From the NCBI GenBank assembly GCA_027922465.2, contig BQMF02000122.1, positions 62,001 to 126,000 of the forward strand: a DNA stretch of 64,000 nucleotides, read 5' to 3'. The position numbers were made by a program, and so were the translations under genes. The notes under the pieces are model-generated. The model was not told the DNA's origin, ran no database searches, and was given only the letters and a program-made list of their open reading frames with translations. Positions 11,042 through 21,412 of this stretch are shown piece by piece. Position 1 is the first letter of the stretch. Each line of letters opens with the position of its first letter. Source of the DNA: Turritopsis dohrnii. Its lineage: Eukaryota > Cnidaria > Hydrozoa > Anthoathecata > Oceaniidae.

Positions 11042-11892
11042 TAGCCGCCAAGGCGGCGTTGCTCGCCGCCCATGTCCACCTGCTCTGTATCACTGTATCA
11101 ATAAACGTCAAATTTCCTTATAAACGGCTCGTACAACCAGAAGCAGATTCGAAGTCACAACCTCTGGTAAAACCAATCTTTTATCAGTGTAACAATACAC
11201 TCAAAACGTATAGAGAGAAAACTTCAACTTTTTATTAACTTTTGTTTAAAAAAAGTTATGCGCTCTAACATGGGTGCTATCAAACGTAAGGGGGAAATGG
11301 ATTCTCTTCTTAAAAAGATCACACGGGAGGAGAGAAGAAAAGGCACGTGCTAAATGAATCAAGTGAATAAAAAAAACGTTCGATCTGATATAAAATAAAA
11401 TAGATTAAAAGAAATCGATTAAAGACAACTATTATGACAAAAGCAAAAAAAAAAAATTTGTTTTATGATATTTTTTTTTTACCTATAGGTTTTTAAACAT
11501 TTTCATTACTCGAAAAAAAAGTTCACCCGTCTCAGTCAGGCAAGGATACATTAGGATACACTGGCACAAACCGAGATGCTACCACGTTCTGCCACGGCTG
11601 CTTTTTGTCCAAAATGTTTTATCAGTTAGTTTCTTTGTATTTAGTTGATGTATTGTTTTCAAAGCCAAGTCAACGTGGAATATAAAACTAACAAAATAAT
11701 AAAAACGAAACGTTATTCCTATTAGTTCATCAGCCAAAAAAAGTCACGTTCGATTGGGGTTGCAATGTATTTGCTTCGAACTCACGTCGCACACAAAAAA
11801 AGAAATAATTTCGCTCACAACTCAATCTACCATTTTGCGTGACTTACAAACAAACAAACGCACAAACAGAGAATCGGCTATTAATATATAGA
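11042..11892 (-). mobile_element. Non-autonomous Helitron (Helitron-2b), middle unit of the tandem array
   Basis: The minus strand starts TCTATATATTAATAGCCG at 11892 and ends GGCGGCTA at 11042; the last G of CTAG is missing and the TC of Helitron-3 follows at once. It is an inverted near-copy of Helitron-2a, with the same hairpin. No coding capacity. The 5' TC follows directly on the CTAG of Helitron-1. Confidence 0.75.
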
Positions 11893-13991
11893 CTAGTATC
11901 CCGGGTAAAAACTTTTTACCGAACTTAACTTCGAAAACATTAGGTCAAATCCACCATTCCCATGTACGTACCCCGTGACGAAAAAATAAATCATAGAATT
12001 GCAACTCAAAAACATCCCAGGCGGCGTCGTTCGCCACCCATGTTCAGTATGCGTAGTGTTGCGAAATTTAACTCGTGTAAAAGTTTCTACAGGCATTAAT
12101 TTTTTAATTCATTTCTTACATTCAGAAGATTAAAAACAGAAACAAATAGCAACATGGCTCAGAATAATATATTTATACGCAAAAGAAAAGTAACTTTAAT
12201 GTAAAAAAAAATGGCAATATATAACACAGAACTGTTTACCCAGACATACGAAACCAAACATTACAAAATGTTAATTCAAAACAAATTGATACCTTCCAAC
12301 TTTTTCTTTTGTTCCAAAGTTACTACTCGACTGCAACCATTAATGAATTTTTGAAATGATATGTAGTCTGTTCTTCCCAAAACCATCAACGTCATGATTA
12401 AAACCATGAGTTTCATTTCTTTGTGCTTTTTTTATTATTACCTAAAAAATTAATACTTGAATTGTAACACCGAAAACCTAATCATGCTATAACAATATTG
12501 AAATAAAAAATAAAACAAAAAGAAAGAAAAAACAAAACGAAAATTCAAGTACGCATTTATCCTAAAGATAACAATTAAAAACAAAATTTGGTCTATAAAG
12601 TCAACCGATACTGTGAGTCAATACGGGTTCACTCAACACTGGAGCTGAACAGAATAAAGACTTTTACCTGGCATACACAACCAAACATCAAATTAATAAA
12701 AATAATTGAAACAACAAAATGCCCTACTTTGACCAAAACCATAATTGAATACCCAGAAGATATTAAAAGCAACAAATAAAAACATAATGCTAAACTTATA
12801 TACCTAGCAAGTATGTATGTAGCAATTAACATAACACAAAATAATGAATGCCGTAAACAAATATAAACTGAAGAAAAATATACCCCAGCAATGCTTCTTT
12901 TTTGTAGTACAATCGCAATAAAGTACATAATCCATTCTTCTCTTAAATAACCTTCTCAACATACCATGTGTTTCATTTATACATTTATAAATTTCGTTTA
13001 TAAATAGCTACACTTTTTCTTTTCTGACCTAAAAGAAAAAGATTTCAGTAAAGAACAGCTACAATACTTACTACTACTGCAACCATATTTAAGCAAACCA
13101 AAACAAAAGGCATAAATGGCTGGCAGAAAGGCATGCAGACAAAGCATCAAACATCGTCAATAGATACAATTTGACAGCACAACTCCTACTTCCACAGCCA
13201 TGAGAAAGGAAAACAGTCATAGCTGTGGGACCATTTTTAATTGATCTGTAAATAAATAAATCAAATCAAATCTTCTTTGCTAACTATAAAAATAATAATA
13301 GCGCACATTACCAAAACATTTAAATACAAATACATATACCTAACTTGTTCTTTTATTAATCAAAAAGAAAAGTTTTATAATAATACCTTTTGTTCGTTCG
13401 ATCTTTCTGCAGCTAATTTTTGAAAACTTTACTGCACTTCTTCTGTATATCTAAATATGATTTTTCATTGTAAACAAACAACTAACTCACTTACACGTGC
13501 TAGTAATAAGAGTAAAAGTTAAGCAATAAACACAATAATAAAACGTTTTATAATAATAACAATACGTTCGTGCATACAAACCTGCGTTTCTTCGTCAGTT
13601 CTTTCGTCGATTTGCTTCCACACTTCACGATACAGAAACTGCCTAAAACAATCAAATTTAAATTAAAATACTCGTATACAAAAAGAAACACTTCTTCTTC
13701 GCGAAGTTTCTTGCTCACGAAATGATCGTTGACAAATTTCGAACGAAGAAGATTGCATTGCTCGCACTCCTCCAAAGACGTTTTTCGGCTGACTTCCACT
13801 GCGCAAACCAAAGATAACAAAACGGAGGAGCATATACTAATTGCGGAAAATAAAAAAAAACGCTCTCGCATTTGCGTGGCTTTACGACGAAAAGAGAAAA
13901 AATAAGAAGGATTTGACCGCGAAAAAAACAAAACAAATATGTCACTCTCTAAAATAAAAGTGTGACACACGTCCGCGTATTAGGATATGGA
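11893..13991 (-). mobile_element. Non-autonomous Helitron (Helitron-1), proximal unit of the tandem array
   Basis: Its 5' end is TCCATATCCTAATACGCG on the minus strand (13991) preceded by A. Its 3' end is CCCGGGATACTAG (11893) with a hairpin of GGTAAAA/TTTTACC type just upstream. It shares ends and body with Helitron-4 (22848-25217) and ends with Helitron-5 and Helitron-6. The 2.1-kb body is AT-rich without Rep or helicase. Near the 5' end (13700-13860) is a short region with a shared reading frame and higher GC in all three long copies. Confidence 0.75.
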
Positions 13992-14093
13992 TTAGTGATT
14001 TTCAGTTTAATATTTCATTTTGTTCACAATTTGATTACTTATATATTTTTCTTGAGGACTTTTTTGGGTGTAAAATTTACACATATATATTGA

Positions 14094-15125
14094 GTGACAA
14101 AATGGTTTTTCGTTTTGTATTCTTCTCATATAAATTTTTTTTTTCACATAATTTTTATGACTGATTTTAGGACTGAATCAGCATCCTTCGGCAACAATAA
14201 AGAAAGATCCGAAATGTGTCAAAAAAATCTTACCGGAACTTTAACAGCACTATTTGCAGTTGTAACCCCTCCACATACTATGTATTTTGAGCCAGCAGGT
14301 AAATGAGATATTTTTGGGGATTTATGGTTTCACAGTAGCACACATACCCAATATTGTATGCTAAATTCAAATTTAAGAATGTGTTTTAATTTTTACTTTT
14401 TAGGGTTAGTACTTATCCCACAAGAGAAAATTGATCAACAAGCAGAAATTTGGATGAGAGAAGCATACAAGAACTTGCTGATGATAAGAAACTCATGGAA
14501 ATAAAATACCAAAATTGTTAATAGCATCATCTGATACTGTAACATTTACGAACGCTGTTCATAGAATCTGTTCAGATATTTTACATTTTTTGATACGTAT
14601 GGACTTACAAACAAAAGAAAACCAAGACGTTATGTGGAGAGAAGTGCATGAATTTACACTCAAACCAACATCAAAAGAAATATGGAGAAGTTATCTGATG
14701 GAATTGAATTGTTCAGGGCTATCTGTTGATACATTAATTTTTCAAATGATGTATCAAAATTTGGTGATGTACTTGGTGCGATTGTTCCTAAACATAGGAA
14801 GAACAGCTGAACCTGTTGAAAAAGTGACAGACTTCAAATCAACTGACCAAGAGCAAGAAGTGATGAGATATGTTGCTGAATACATAGTATCTCGCTCAAG
14901 AAAAAGTATAGCAAATTGTCAAATTCAGAAAAGTATAAATTACAATCATCATCAGCTTTGGAATTCCTTAATTCATCGGGTGCTATAAAATATGTTCATT
15001 GCCATAGCAAAACATTCATGGAATTCACAAAAAGTGATTAGATTCGATAAGTAGAGGAGGCCTGGTAAAAGTGACAGATGATATGTTCATCTTCATACGC
15101 CATGAGAAGACACATTCAATTATGA
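14094..15125 (+). pseudogene. Degenerate transposase-like gene with an intron, family uncertain
   Basis: The first exon (to 14298) encodes a segment ending TPPHTMYFEPAG. A GTAAAT donor and a TTTTTAG acceptor (intron 14299-14403) join in phase to LVLIPQEKIDQQAE. After frame breaks, 14515-14988 encodes WREVHEFTLKPTSKEIW and QEVMRYVAEYIVSRSRK. Beyond it, in another frame, come SSGAIKYVHCHSKTF and GGLVKVTDDMFIFI. A YVAGYI-like block followed by an RGGL-like block occurs near the C-terminus of several animal transposase families (THAP/P-like, KDZ-like). I cannot say which this is. Several frameshifts make it a pseudogene. Confidence 0.4.
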
Positions 15126-15135
15126 CACGTTCATG

Positions 15136-15525
15136 TATTAAAGCTTTCGGCTGACAACAGCCATCTTCAGTGCGAGTACATATGAAACATTTTTTAAACA
15201 AACGCCTTTTTTTATATCAATTATCATAATTTTTCTAAAGATGATTTTCGAAAGTTGTTGTCTATAGCCACGAAACAATCCTTTTTTTGTTATAATAATT
15301 CTTACTACAGACAGTTTGACGGTGTTGCTATGGGGTCTCCTCTGCGACCCAGTTTAGCTAATGCATTTTTATGTCATTATGAGAAAAGATGGTTGGATAA
15401 ATGTCCTAATGAGTTTAAACCTGTTTACTATAGAAGATATGTTGACGATGTTTTTGTTTTGTTCTTGTCTCCTGATCTTGTCACCAAGTTTAAAGAGTAC
15501 TTGAACAAACAGCACGCCAATATGA
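15136..15525 (+). pseudogene. Penelope-like element fragment: terminal hairpin and partial RT
   Basis: 15255-15525 encodes a Penelope-type RT segment: YRQFDGVAMGSPLRPSLANAFLCHYEK and RRYVDDVFVLF, with an intact catalytic YVDD. It is cut off after FKEYLNKQHAN. Upstream, around 15145-15165, is a GGCTG-acaa-CAGCC hairpin within CTTTCGGCTGACAACAGCC and an ATCTTCAG sequence, of the kind found near Penelope ends. Neither GIY-YIG nor the N-terminal part of RT is present. Confidence 0.65.
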
Positions 15526-15942
15526 TATCATGTCATACCTGGTTCAGAAGGTCGGAAAGATGCAGCAAATTTGTTATATGCTTTCGTTCCTAAAGCACCT
15601 GAAGTCGATTTTTACGACTTTGCATGTTCTTTAGATGAATATGCAAAAAACAGGGAGAGTGGCTATTTTAACGAGACCGTTTTTTTCCACGACATTTTTC
15701 ACGGCTTTGCGCATAAGTGTTTGGATATACACAAATCACGTTGCTTAGTTGGATTTCATGGAGTGAACACTTCAATATGCGAGCAGTTCAACAGCTTCAT
15801 CCAATGCATCAAAGCATCGTCGAAACTTATGACACAGGAGCACTTTACCTTTTATATCCAGTTTTTCATACGTCAATGGAACAAGCAAAGAAAATCTTCG
15901 TTTTTAAAAAAGCTAGCTGTTGCAATTGCTGGATATCAATAG
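15526..15942 (+). pseudogene. C-terminal fragment of a transposase-like protein (KDZ-type suspected)
   Basis: An open frame from about 15526 to the TAG at 15942 encodes GSEGRKDAANLLYAFVPKAPE, then ACSLDEYAKNRESGYF and FFHDIFHGFAHKC, a GVNTSICEQFNSFIQ block and FYIQFFIRQWNKQRK. The YxxNRE, HDxFH and NSxxEQxNS blocks resemble the C-terminal half of Kyakuja-Dileera-Zisupton (KDZ) transposases, which is my tentative assignment. The 5' border coincides with the end of the Penelope fragment, so one element was inserted into or fused to the other. No stop occurs inside the 138 codons. Confidence 0.45.
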
Positions 15943-16244
15943 CAAATGTATGTGTTTATCTACAGTATATTTGACAGATCGATTTAGACTCGATCAGATT
16001 AAAAACTTTTTTGTTCTTTTAGTTGTCATAAAGACAATATTTCCAACTCCTCCATTTTAAATCAGATCTCCTAGAAATATTTATAGTTTGTGTTTCAATC
16101 ACCTAATAACTTGTTGATAATTAGACGACCAAAATGTTATCCATACGTCTATATAACGCCATTCACATCTGGCTGTATTCATATATTGGAATTATCTCTC
16201 CACTTTTCAACTATTTCTGGTTGATGACTGATATTCCACATTCC

Positions 16245-16309
16245 GCCCTGGTAGTCTAATGGTTGGATGCTCTTTGTGAGAGATCCAGGTTCGAATCCTG
16301 GTCAGGGCA
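16245..16309 (+). tRNA. tRNA-like sequence (tRNA-Glu-like), shortened; probable SINE head or pseudogene
   Basis: The acceptor arms GCCCTGG and TCAGGGC pair over seven positions (one G-T), the T arm CCAGG-TTCGAAT-CCTGG is perfect, and the A-box (TGGTAGTCTAATGGTTGGA) and B-box (GGTTCGAATCC) of RNA polymerase III are present. The total is 65 nt; only 16 nt lie between D and T arms instead of about 23, so the anticodon arm is shortened to a 4-bp stem and no proper anticodon can be read. The D-loop TCTAATGGTTGGA is like tRNA-Glu. A tRNA-derived SINE head fits better than a working tRNA. Confidence 0.55.
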
Positions 16310-16408
16310 AACTGTTTCCATAACTGTCCGAGCACTGTTGCTGCTGGATTAGTTAGTTTTCTGATCAAGCAATATTTGAATAGATGTGTGTTCAACCGCT
16401 CCACCGGC

Positions 16409-16600
16409 TTCATTAGTCTAAATAATATGTTCGCCTGAGAGCATTTAACGATTTCGATCGGTTCAGGTAAAAAAAATTCGGAAGTGAGTTATCCGAAAAA
16501 CAGGTTCATTAGGCTGAATGACATGCACAACTGAGCGTATGCGGTGATTTCGACCGATTGGAAGTAAAAAAAAATTCAGAAGTGATTTATCCGAAAAACG
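16409..16600. repeat. Two tandem copies of a ~96-bp unit downstream of the tRNA-like head
   Basis: Unit 1 starts TTCATTAGTCTAAATAAT (16409) and unit 2 TTCATTAGGCTGAATGAC (16505). Both contain GATTTCGA(T/C)CG, a run of A, then ATTC(G/A)GAAGTGA and TTATCCGAAAAAC. A further partial start (GGTTCATTAGGTTAAG) lies near 16780. These may be the body of a SINE whose head is at 16245. Confidence 0.6.
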
Positions 16601-18025
16601 GGGTGGTTTCTCCAATTTAACGCTTGGCAATAAATAATTATTTTGGACGCTACGCGTTAAAATTAAAGAAAGATTAATTACAAGATTTCGGCGTTCGAAG
16701 TACGCGTTAATAATTAGGGGGAAATAAATTAGACGCGATAAATTAAAGACAAAATCCCAACTCCCACACGTCAACAAATGGTTCATTAGGTTAAGGCCGC
16801 ATATGAGAATCTTTCCTCCAATGTCACCACATCCAATCACCACATCCGATCCCCAAAAAGTTAGGTGTAATGATTTTATCAGAAGTGCATGGGAAATGCA
16901 CTTACCAGTTTAGAGGAAGAATCGGATGACGAAGATCCCTTTGATTTGTAATGTAATCTAAATTTGAGTGTCATTTAATTTAAGTAATAATCCACGCACT
17001 TCAACATTTTGTGCATTTTGTGCATGTCAGGTGGACAAATCAATACTTAGGGCTATATAAAAAACAGCACGTTCATGACACAATATCAAGCAAACGCTTT
17101 TTGAAAGTATACTAGAACAAAATTTACAAAATTCCAAAACATGATTTTTACAAAGGTGATAGTCAAAGAATATTGAAACAAACAAATATCGTGTCGGATG
17201 GATAAAAAATGCTAATACTTTTGTAACAGACCCAAATATTAAATTACCAGATGTTTTTTAAAGCCTTCAAACAGGGCATCATAAAAAGCAGGGCACAAAT
17301 ATCAAACATGACTTGAAAATGACAAGAACGGAAAATGGTGATATTATTGGTGTAGATTATTTTTCTTATTACATATATACTGTATTAATAGGTCTCGATA
17401 ATTAGCTGAAATATGTCTTACATACTAAACCGTTATTAAGGCCATTTGGCAGGAAAGTGTATGTGTAAATATTTTCTCTTAATAATTCTAATAATAATAA
17501 GTTTAATAATAAGTGTGTGTTTTTAGTCCACCAGCACCTTAAATAAGTTAAATACTAAATGAGTGCAAGTAGAAACTTTAAAACCAATGGGTGCCATTAT
17601 ACTGAAATAATGGCAAATGATGCTAACAGTATCTTTATACTTCAATGCAATGTTCAACAATGCTCTAAAAAGAGCATATTATCAACTCATAAATTTACAA
17701 CAAAGAATTCCATAAAATGATTATAAAGGATCGAAATTTTGTGGGAACTAAATTATGTGGGAATTTAATTCCAAGGTCGACTTAAAAATGAAAAAAGGAG
17801 AAATGGGTTAGTTTTCTTCCTTTATGATTTAAAGAAATCTAATGACCAGACATGCAAAAAAAAATAAAGATAAAAAACAACTTGTAATCAATTTGACTGA
17901 TTGGATTGCTAAATAGATTCTATTTAGGCGATATATGTTTCAATTGCTTTAGTTATTTAGAGTGTCTAATCTTAAGTTTTTATCTGGGTGTCAGGTTCAT
18001 CGACATCATTGTTTTTAGAATTTTT
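16601..18025. other. Mostly noncoding, AT-rich; a possible coding remnant near 17220-17405
   Basis: 16615-16760 has ACGCGTTAA/ATTAAAG repeats. One frame at 17220-17405 reads DPNIKLPDVF, stop, SLQTGHHKKQGTNIKHDLK and NGDIIGVDYFSYY; it may be an old gene fragment, but I cannot place it. Nothing else is supported. Confidence 0.35.
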
Positions 18026-19594
18026 GGTGGCCCGACAGAAATTTATCAGGGAGGATTTGAGTCACAATTTCAAGTTTCTGTCCGTTTCTTGGCCGTTGGT
18101 TTTGGTCGTTGCTTCTGAGCGTTGCATCTAATGCAAGCAACCTTGGAGAAAAGTAATTGTCAAAATATATAATAACTCTGAGAAAAACGCTTCAGTGATT
18201 TTTTCTAAACAAATTAAAGGGAAATTAAGCCTTGGATTTTCTGTTGTAATTTTGAGCATAAAATACTTCATTAATCCTAGATGAACACCTTTTTATAAAA
18301 AGTATCCCAAACTCAGTTATATCACCATTATAGCTTTCTGTTTTAAAAGTCATGACCTCAAAGAGTGAATTTCATTTGCAAGATGTCTAAAGTTCATGAA
18401 AGTTCAGCGTCTTCGGAAATTCTGAATTCCAGTTTTGAAACTGATGTAAGTGATCATGATGAAAATAAAGAAGAAGAATTCAACTCAGGTAGATTGGGAA
18501 ACTTGCATTTGTGTTCATGCGAGACATATTCGAATAAATGATGATTAACCAGTGTAAATGCTGTAGAAAGGTTGACAAGTAAAAACATGTATATTATTGT
18601 TGTGAAAACAAAGGTACACGTTTTCCACAAGGGATCATGTTGAATAACTTAAAATAGAATTATAGGGGACGGTTTCATTCGTAGTTACTTTTGAAATAAC
18701 TGATTGTGTCTTTTATATTTAACAGTATGGTAACCAGGTAAACAGAAAAGGTTTTCGAACATCAGTGTAAAATACGATGGACAAAATGATAGCTGATATG
18801 TATGTGCAAGGAAAGACTAAATTTCTATTAGATGATTCAAGCTAAACAATATTTTATATCACGAAGAGCACAAGAATTTTCATCAACAGAAACAAAATCT
18901 ACACGTTCATGCAATACCTACAGAGAGAGTGATCGCACTGTGACGTCAAAAGTTAGTATGATCTCCTTTGCAGTGGTCTTTTGCAAGCAGCAATGACGTC
19001 CGTTGTTAGATATTAAGTAACGAAAAATTGAGCATAAATATTATTTTAGACCATTTTAAATGGTTAGAGAAGATTAATGAGACCTTTCTGCAGCTAATAT
19101 AAAAGATTTTCTATGAAGGCTAATTTCCCTTTAGTTATAAAATCATAGACTTTTATATATACAGCAGAACCGGACACACTTATTTTTCTGTTCTTATTAA
19201 TTTGTTCAACATGCTTACTTCAAAAATACCTTAATCAGTGTAGTGAAAACCAATTTCACTGTTATATAAAATCTTTTGTAATCGAATGAATATAGTGTTA
19301 TTAAAGAAGATACCTTGATAATAAAACACATCAAATCAATGTTTTTCATCTGGTTGTTAAAGACATGGTGGAGTGTCGCAGTATTTATCTACAGTACGTA
19401 ATAGGAACTGTATAACTGTAATTAAGAACTGTCGTAATGTTGCTCAAAGAAGATAAAGACTTGTAAAAACTCTTTGTTAAACTTATATACAAAGTTATAC
19501 TTTTTTGTTCTTGTTTTTTTTCAAATTTCTCATATATAATAGAATTTCTTAAATCATTTTTAGTATATTTTTTCGCCTATCCAGTCGGGCCACC
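18026..19594. repeat. Possible DNA element bounded by inverted GGTGGCCCGAC / GTCGGGCCACC
   Basis: TGGTGGCCCGACAG at about 18026 and its inverted counterpart AGTCGGGCCACCA at about 19582-19594 could be the ends of a 1.57-kb non-autonomous element. A second GGTGGCCCGA at 19618-19627 makes a 10-bp-stem hairpin with the right end. Flanking GTGTCTAATCTTA (17962) and its inverse (19666) form another inverted pair further out. No clear target duplication was found. Inside, 18383-18541 encodes a short acidic ORF followed by a degenerate Cys-rich block. Confidence 0.3.
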
Positions 19595-19627
19595 ACAACA
19601 CTGATTTTATAACATTTTGGTGGCCCG

Positions 19628-20088
19628 AACTAATTTTTGACTCTCTCAGACAGTTAGACCGCCTCTAAGATTAGACACTGAGAGACTATAAAGAAATCAT
19701 GCATTTCAGCCTGTTGTGAACTTCCGTTTATCATGCGGAAACTTGCCAAATGAAAACACTTATTACACATCTTTAGCGCAATTACATTTCCTTTTTCTAA
19801 AAGTATTTAGTCCCACCTGGATTTGTTACAACGTCAACGAGTACCCTCATACTAGCCGGGTTTTCTTTTTTCTTGGTTTCGTTTCTCTGTGGGATCATTT
19901 TGACCAATACACATCTGTCAACCCTCACGATTTCATTGTGTGTCACCTGATTGCAAGGCTCTCCTCACATAACCACCCACAATGAACCAGCAATTTAATG
20001 TACTTAACAGAATTAGCTTAATTTTCTGATGCCTTCTTTGATTTTTATATGATGATCACAAGAAATTGTAGTTATTTACAGTAACATA
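19628..20088. other. Noncoding, nothing recognised
   Basis: No supported gene. An 89-codon open frame at 19716 shows no domain and looks random. Confidence 0.5.
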
Positions 20089-20513
20089 CCGTAAATGACT
20101 GATTAAGCGCCCCGTTCGATTAAGCGCCCAGGTTTAGAGGAAAAATTTGTAATAAGCGCCCAGGTTCCGATTAAACGCCCAGGTCCAAAACTGAAACTGG
20201 GCGCTTGTTCAGGAAAATTATAAAATATTGAGAAAAACATGGTTTTTTAGGTGAACAATATTTCAATATAATGAAAGAAACTTAATAACACGGGAATGAA
20301 TTATTTTCATCTCGAAGTGAGAGTATTTATCGAGCTTTTTTGAAGTTGTTCGAGTAGGACACAAGCAGTTCTTTTGTCAGCATTCAGTGAAAAGATAAAC
20401 TGTATTGGTGATTTCAGTGATTTTTTTTATTAATCGCCCAGGACTCAATTAAGCGCCCTGTAAAAATTCAAAAAAACTATAAGCGCCAAGGGGGCTTAAT
20501 TGGTCATTTACGG
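20089..20513. mobile_element. MITE with TACCGTAAATGAC inverted ends and a TA target
   Basis: Left end CCGTAAATGACTGATTAAGC and right end the complement of CCGTAAATGACCAATTAAGC, each bordered by TA (20087-20088 and 20514-20515), as for Tc1/mariner-derived MITEs. Near the left end ATTAAGCGCCCAGG is repeated four times with small changes, and again near the right end. The 425-bp body has no coding capacity. Confidence 0.75.
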
Positions 20514-20862
20514 TATGTATAAAATCATCCTTTCTTCATTGATGTGATTGAAAAAATTCTGATCAGAAGACTGATAAAACCCAAACATGGAAACTATGAA
20601 CGACATGGCTGAGTTTACACAAGGATCTGAAACCCATTTTTAAAGCTAGGGTTTTAGAAGATCAACAATTTAAGAATTTTTCCTAAGAACAAAGATACAG
20701 AATAAAAGAAAGATCTATCTCACCCACGACCAATGCAATGAATGCAATGGAATTCCACGGTCTGAAAGTAAGGTTCTTAATGATAGACATTTGCGCCTTC
20801 AGTCATGTTTAGAGATTTTGATTGCTTTTCAGTAAAAGCAATGCAATTAACCTGATATAAAC
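20514..20862. other. Noncoding, nothing recognised
   Basis: Intervening AT-rich sequence. It ends with ATAAAC (20857-20862), one copy of the target duplication of the next element. Confidence 0.5.
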
Positions 20863-21412
20863 TATGGAACGCCATAGCTGCCACAAGTACCTAAGTTATC
20901 TTTTTGTTATGCGATGAAAATATTACGTGTTGTGCTGGTTTTATTTTTCGATGGGGTCTCGTCATTACTCCATGCGATTACACTCTGATGTGATGTAGTG
21001 ATTTTATTATGGATTGCGGTGTTTTTAGTGCGCCAAACGGTAATTGCATTATAAAATGCGGTGGTTTCATTATGTAATGCTCCGGTTTTATTTTGTGATT
21101 TCTCGATGTCATTATGCATTGTGCTGATTTCATTACGTGGTTCGCTCATTCAGTCCGATATTTCTTTATGTGGTCCGTTGATTTAATGTGCTGATTTCAT
21201 TACGTGGTGCGATGATTTAATGCGCTGATTTCATTACGTGGTGCGCTGATTTCATGCGCTGATTTCATTACGTGGTACAATGATTTCATTACATCATGCG
21301 TTCATCCAAATGCGCTGATTTCTTTAGGTGATCCATTGCGCATGCTCCAGACATTAAATAAATTAAAATAAATTAATAAAAAAGCGCGTGTTCAGAATAA
21401 CAAAATGGCGGA
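20863..21412 (+). repeat. Left TIR with internal tandem repeats
   Basis: 550 bp nearly identical, inverted, to 26829-27366. The inner half holds five or more imperfect units of GCTGATTTCATTACGTGGTG, separated by ATGATTTAATGC-like spacers. Identity continues up to and through AACAAAATGGCGGA, that is into the first codons of the integrase gene. It probably contains the promoter. Confidence 0.85.

Noticed and set aside
13548..13970. 140-codon minus-strand ORF as a Helitron gene
   Set aside because: Only its middle portion is shared with Helitrons 4 and 6, and there the frame is broken; I report the patch as a finding but not as a gene.
20907..21149. An 80-codon ORF present twice (also 27080-27322), differing by one residue
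   Set aside because: It lies wholly in the TIRs and reads across their short DNA repeats (ITxHN-like periodicity). The duplication follows from the TIR; there is no independent sign of a protein.
20950..21340. Regularly repeated ~20-bp units suggesting a CRISPR array
   Set aside because: Units are imperfect, unevenly spaced, have no unique spacers, and lie in eukaryotic transposon TIRs.
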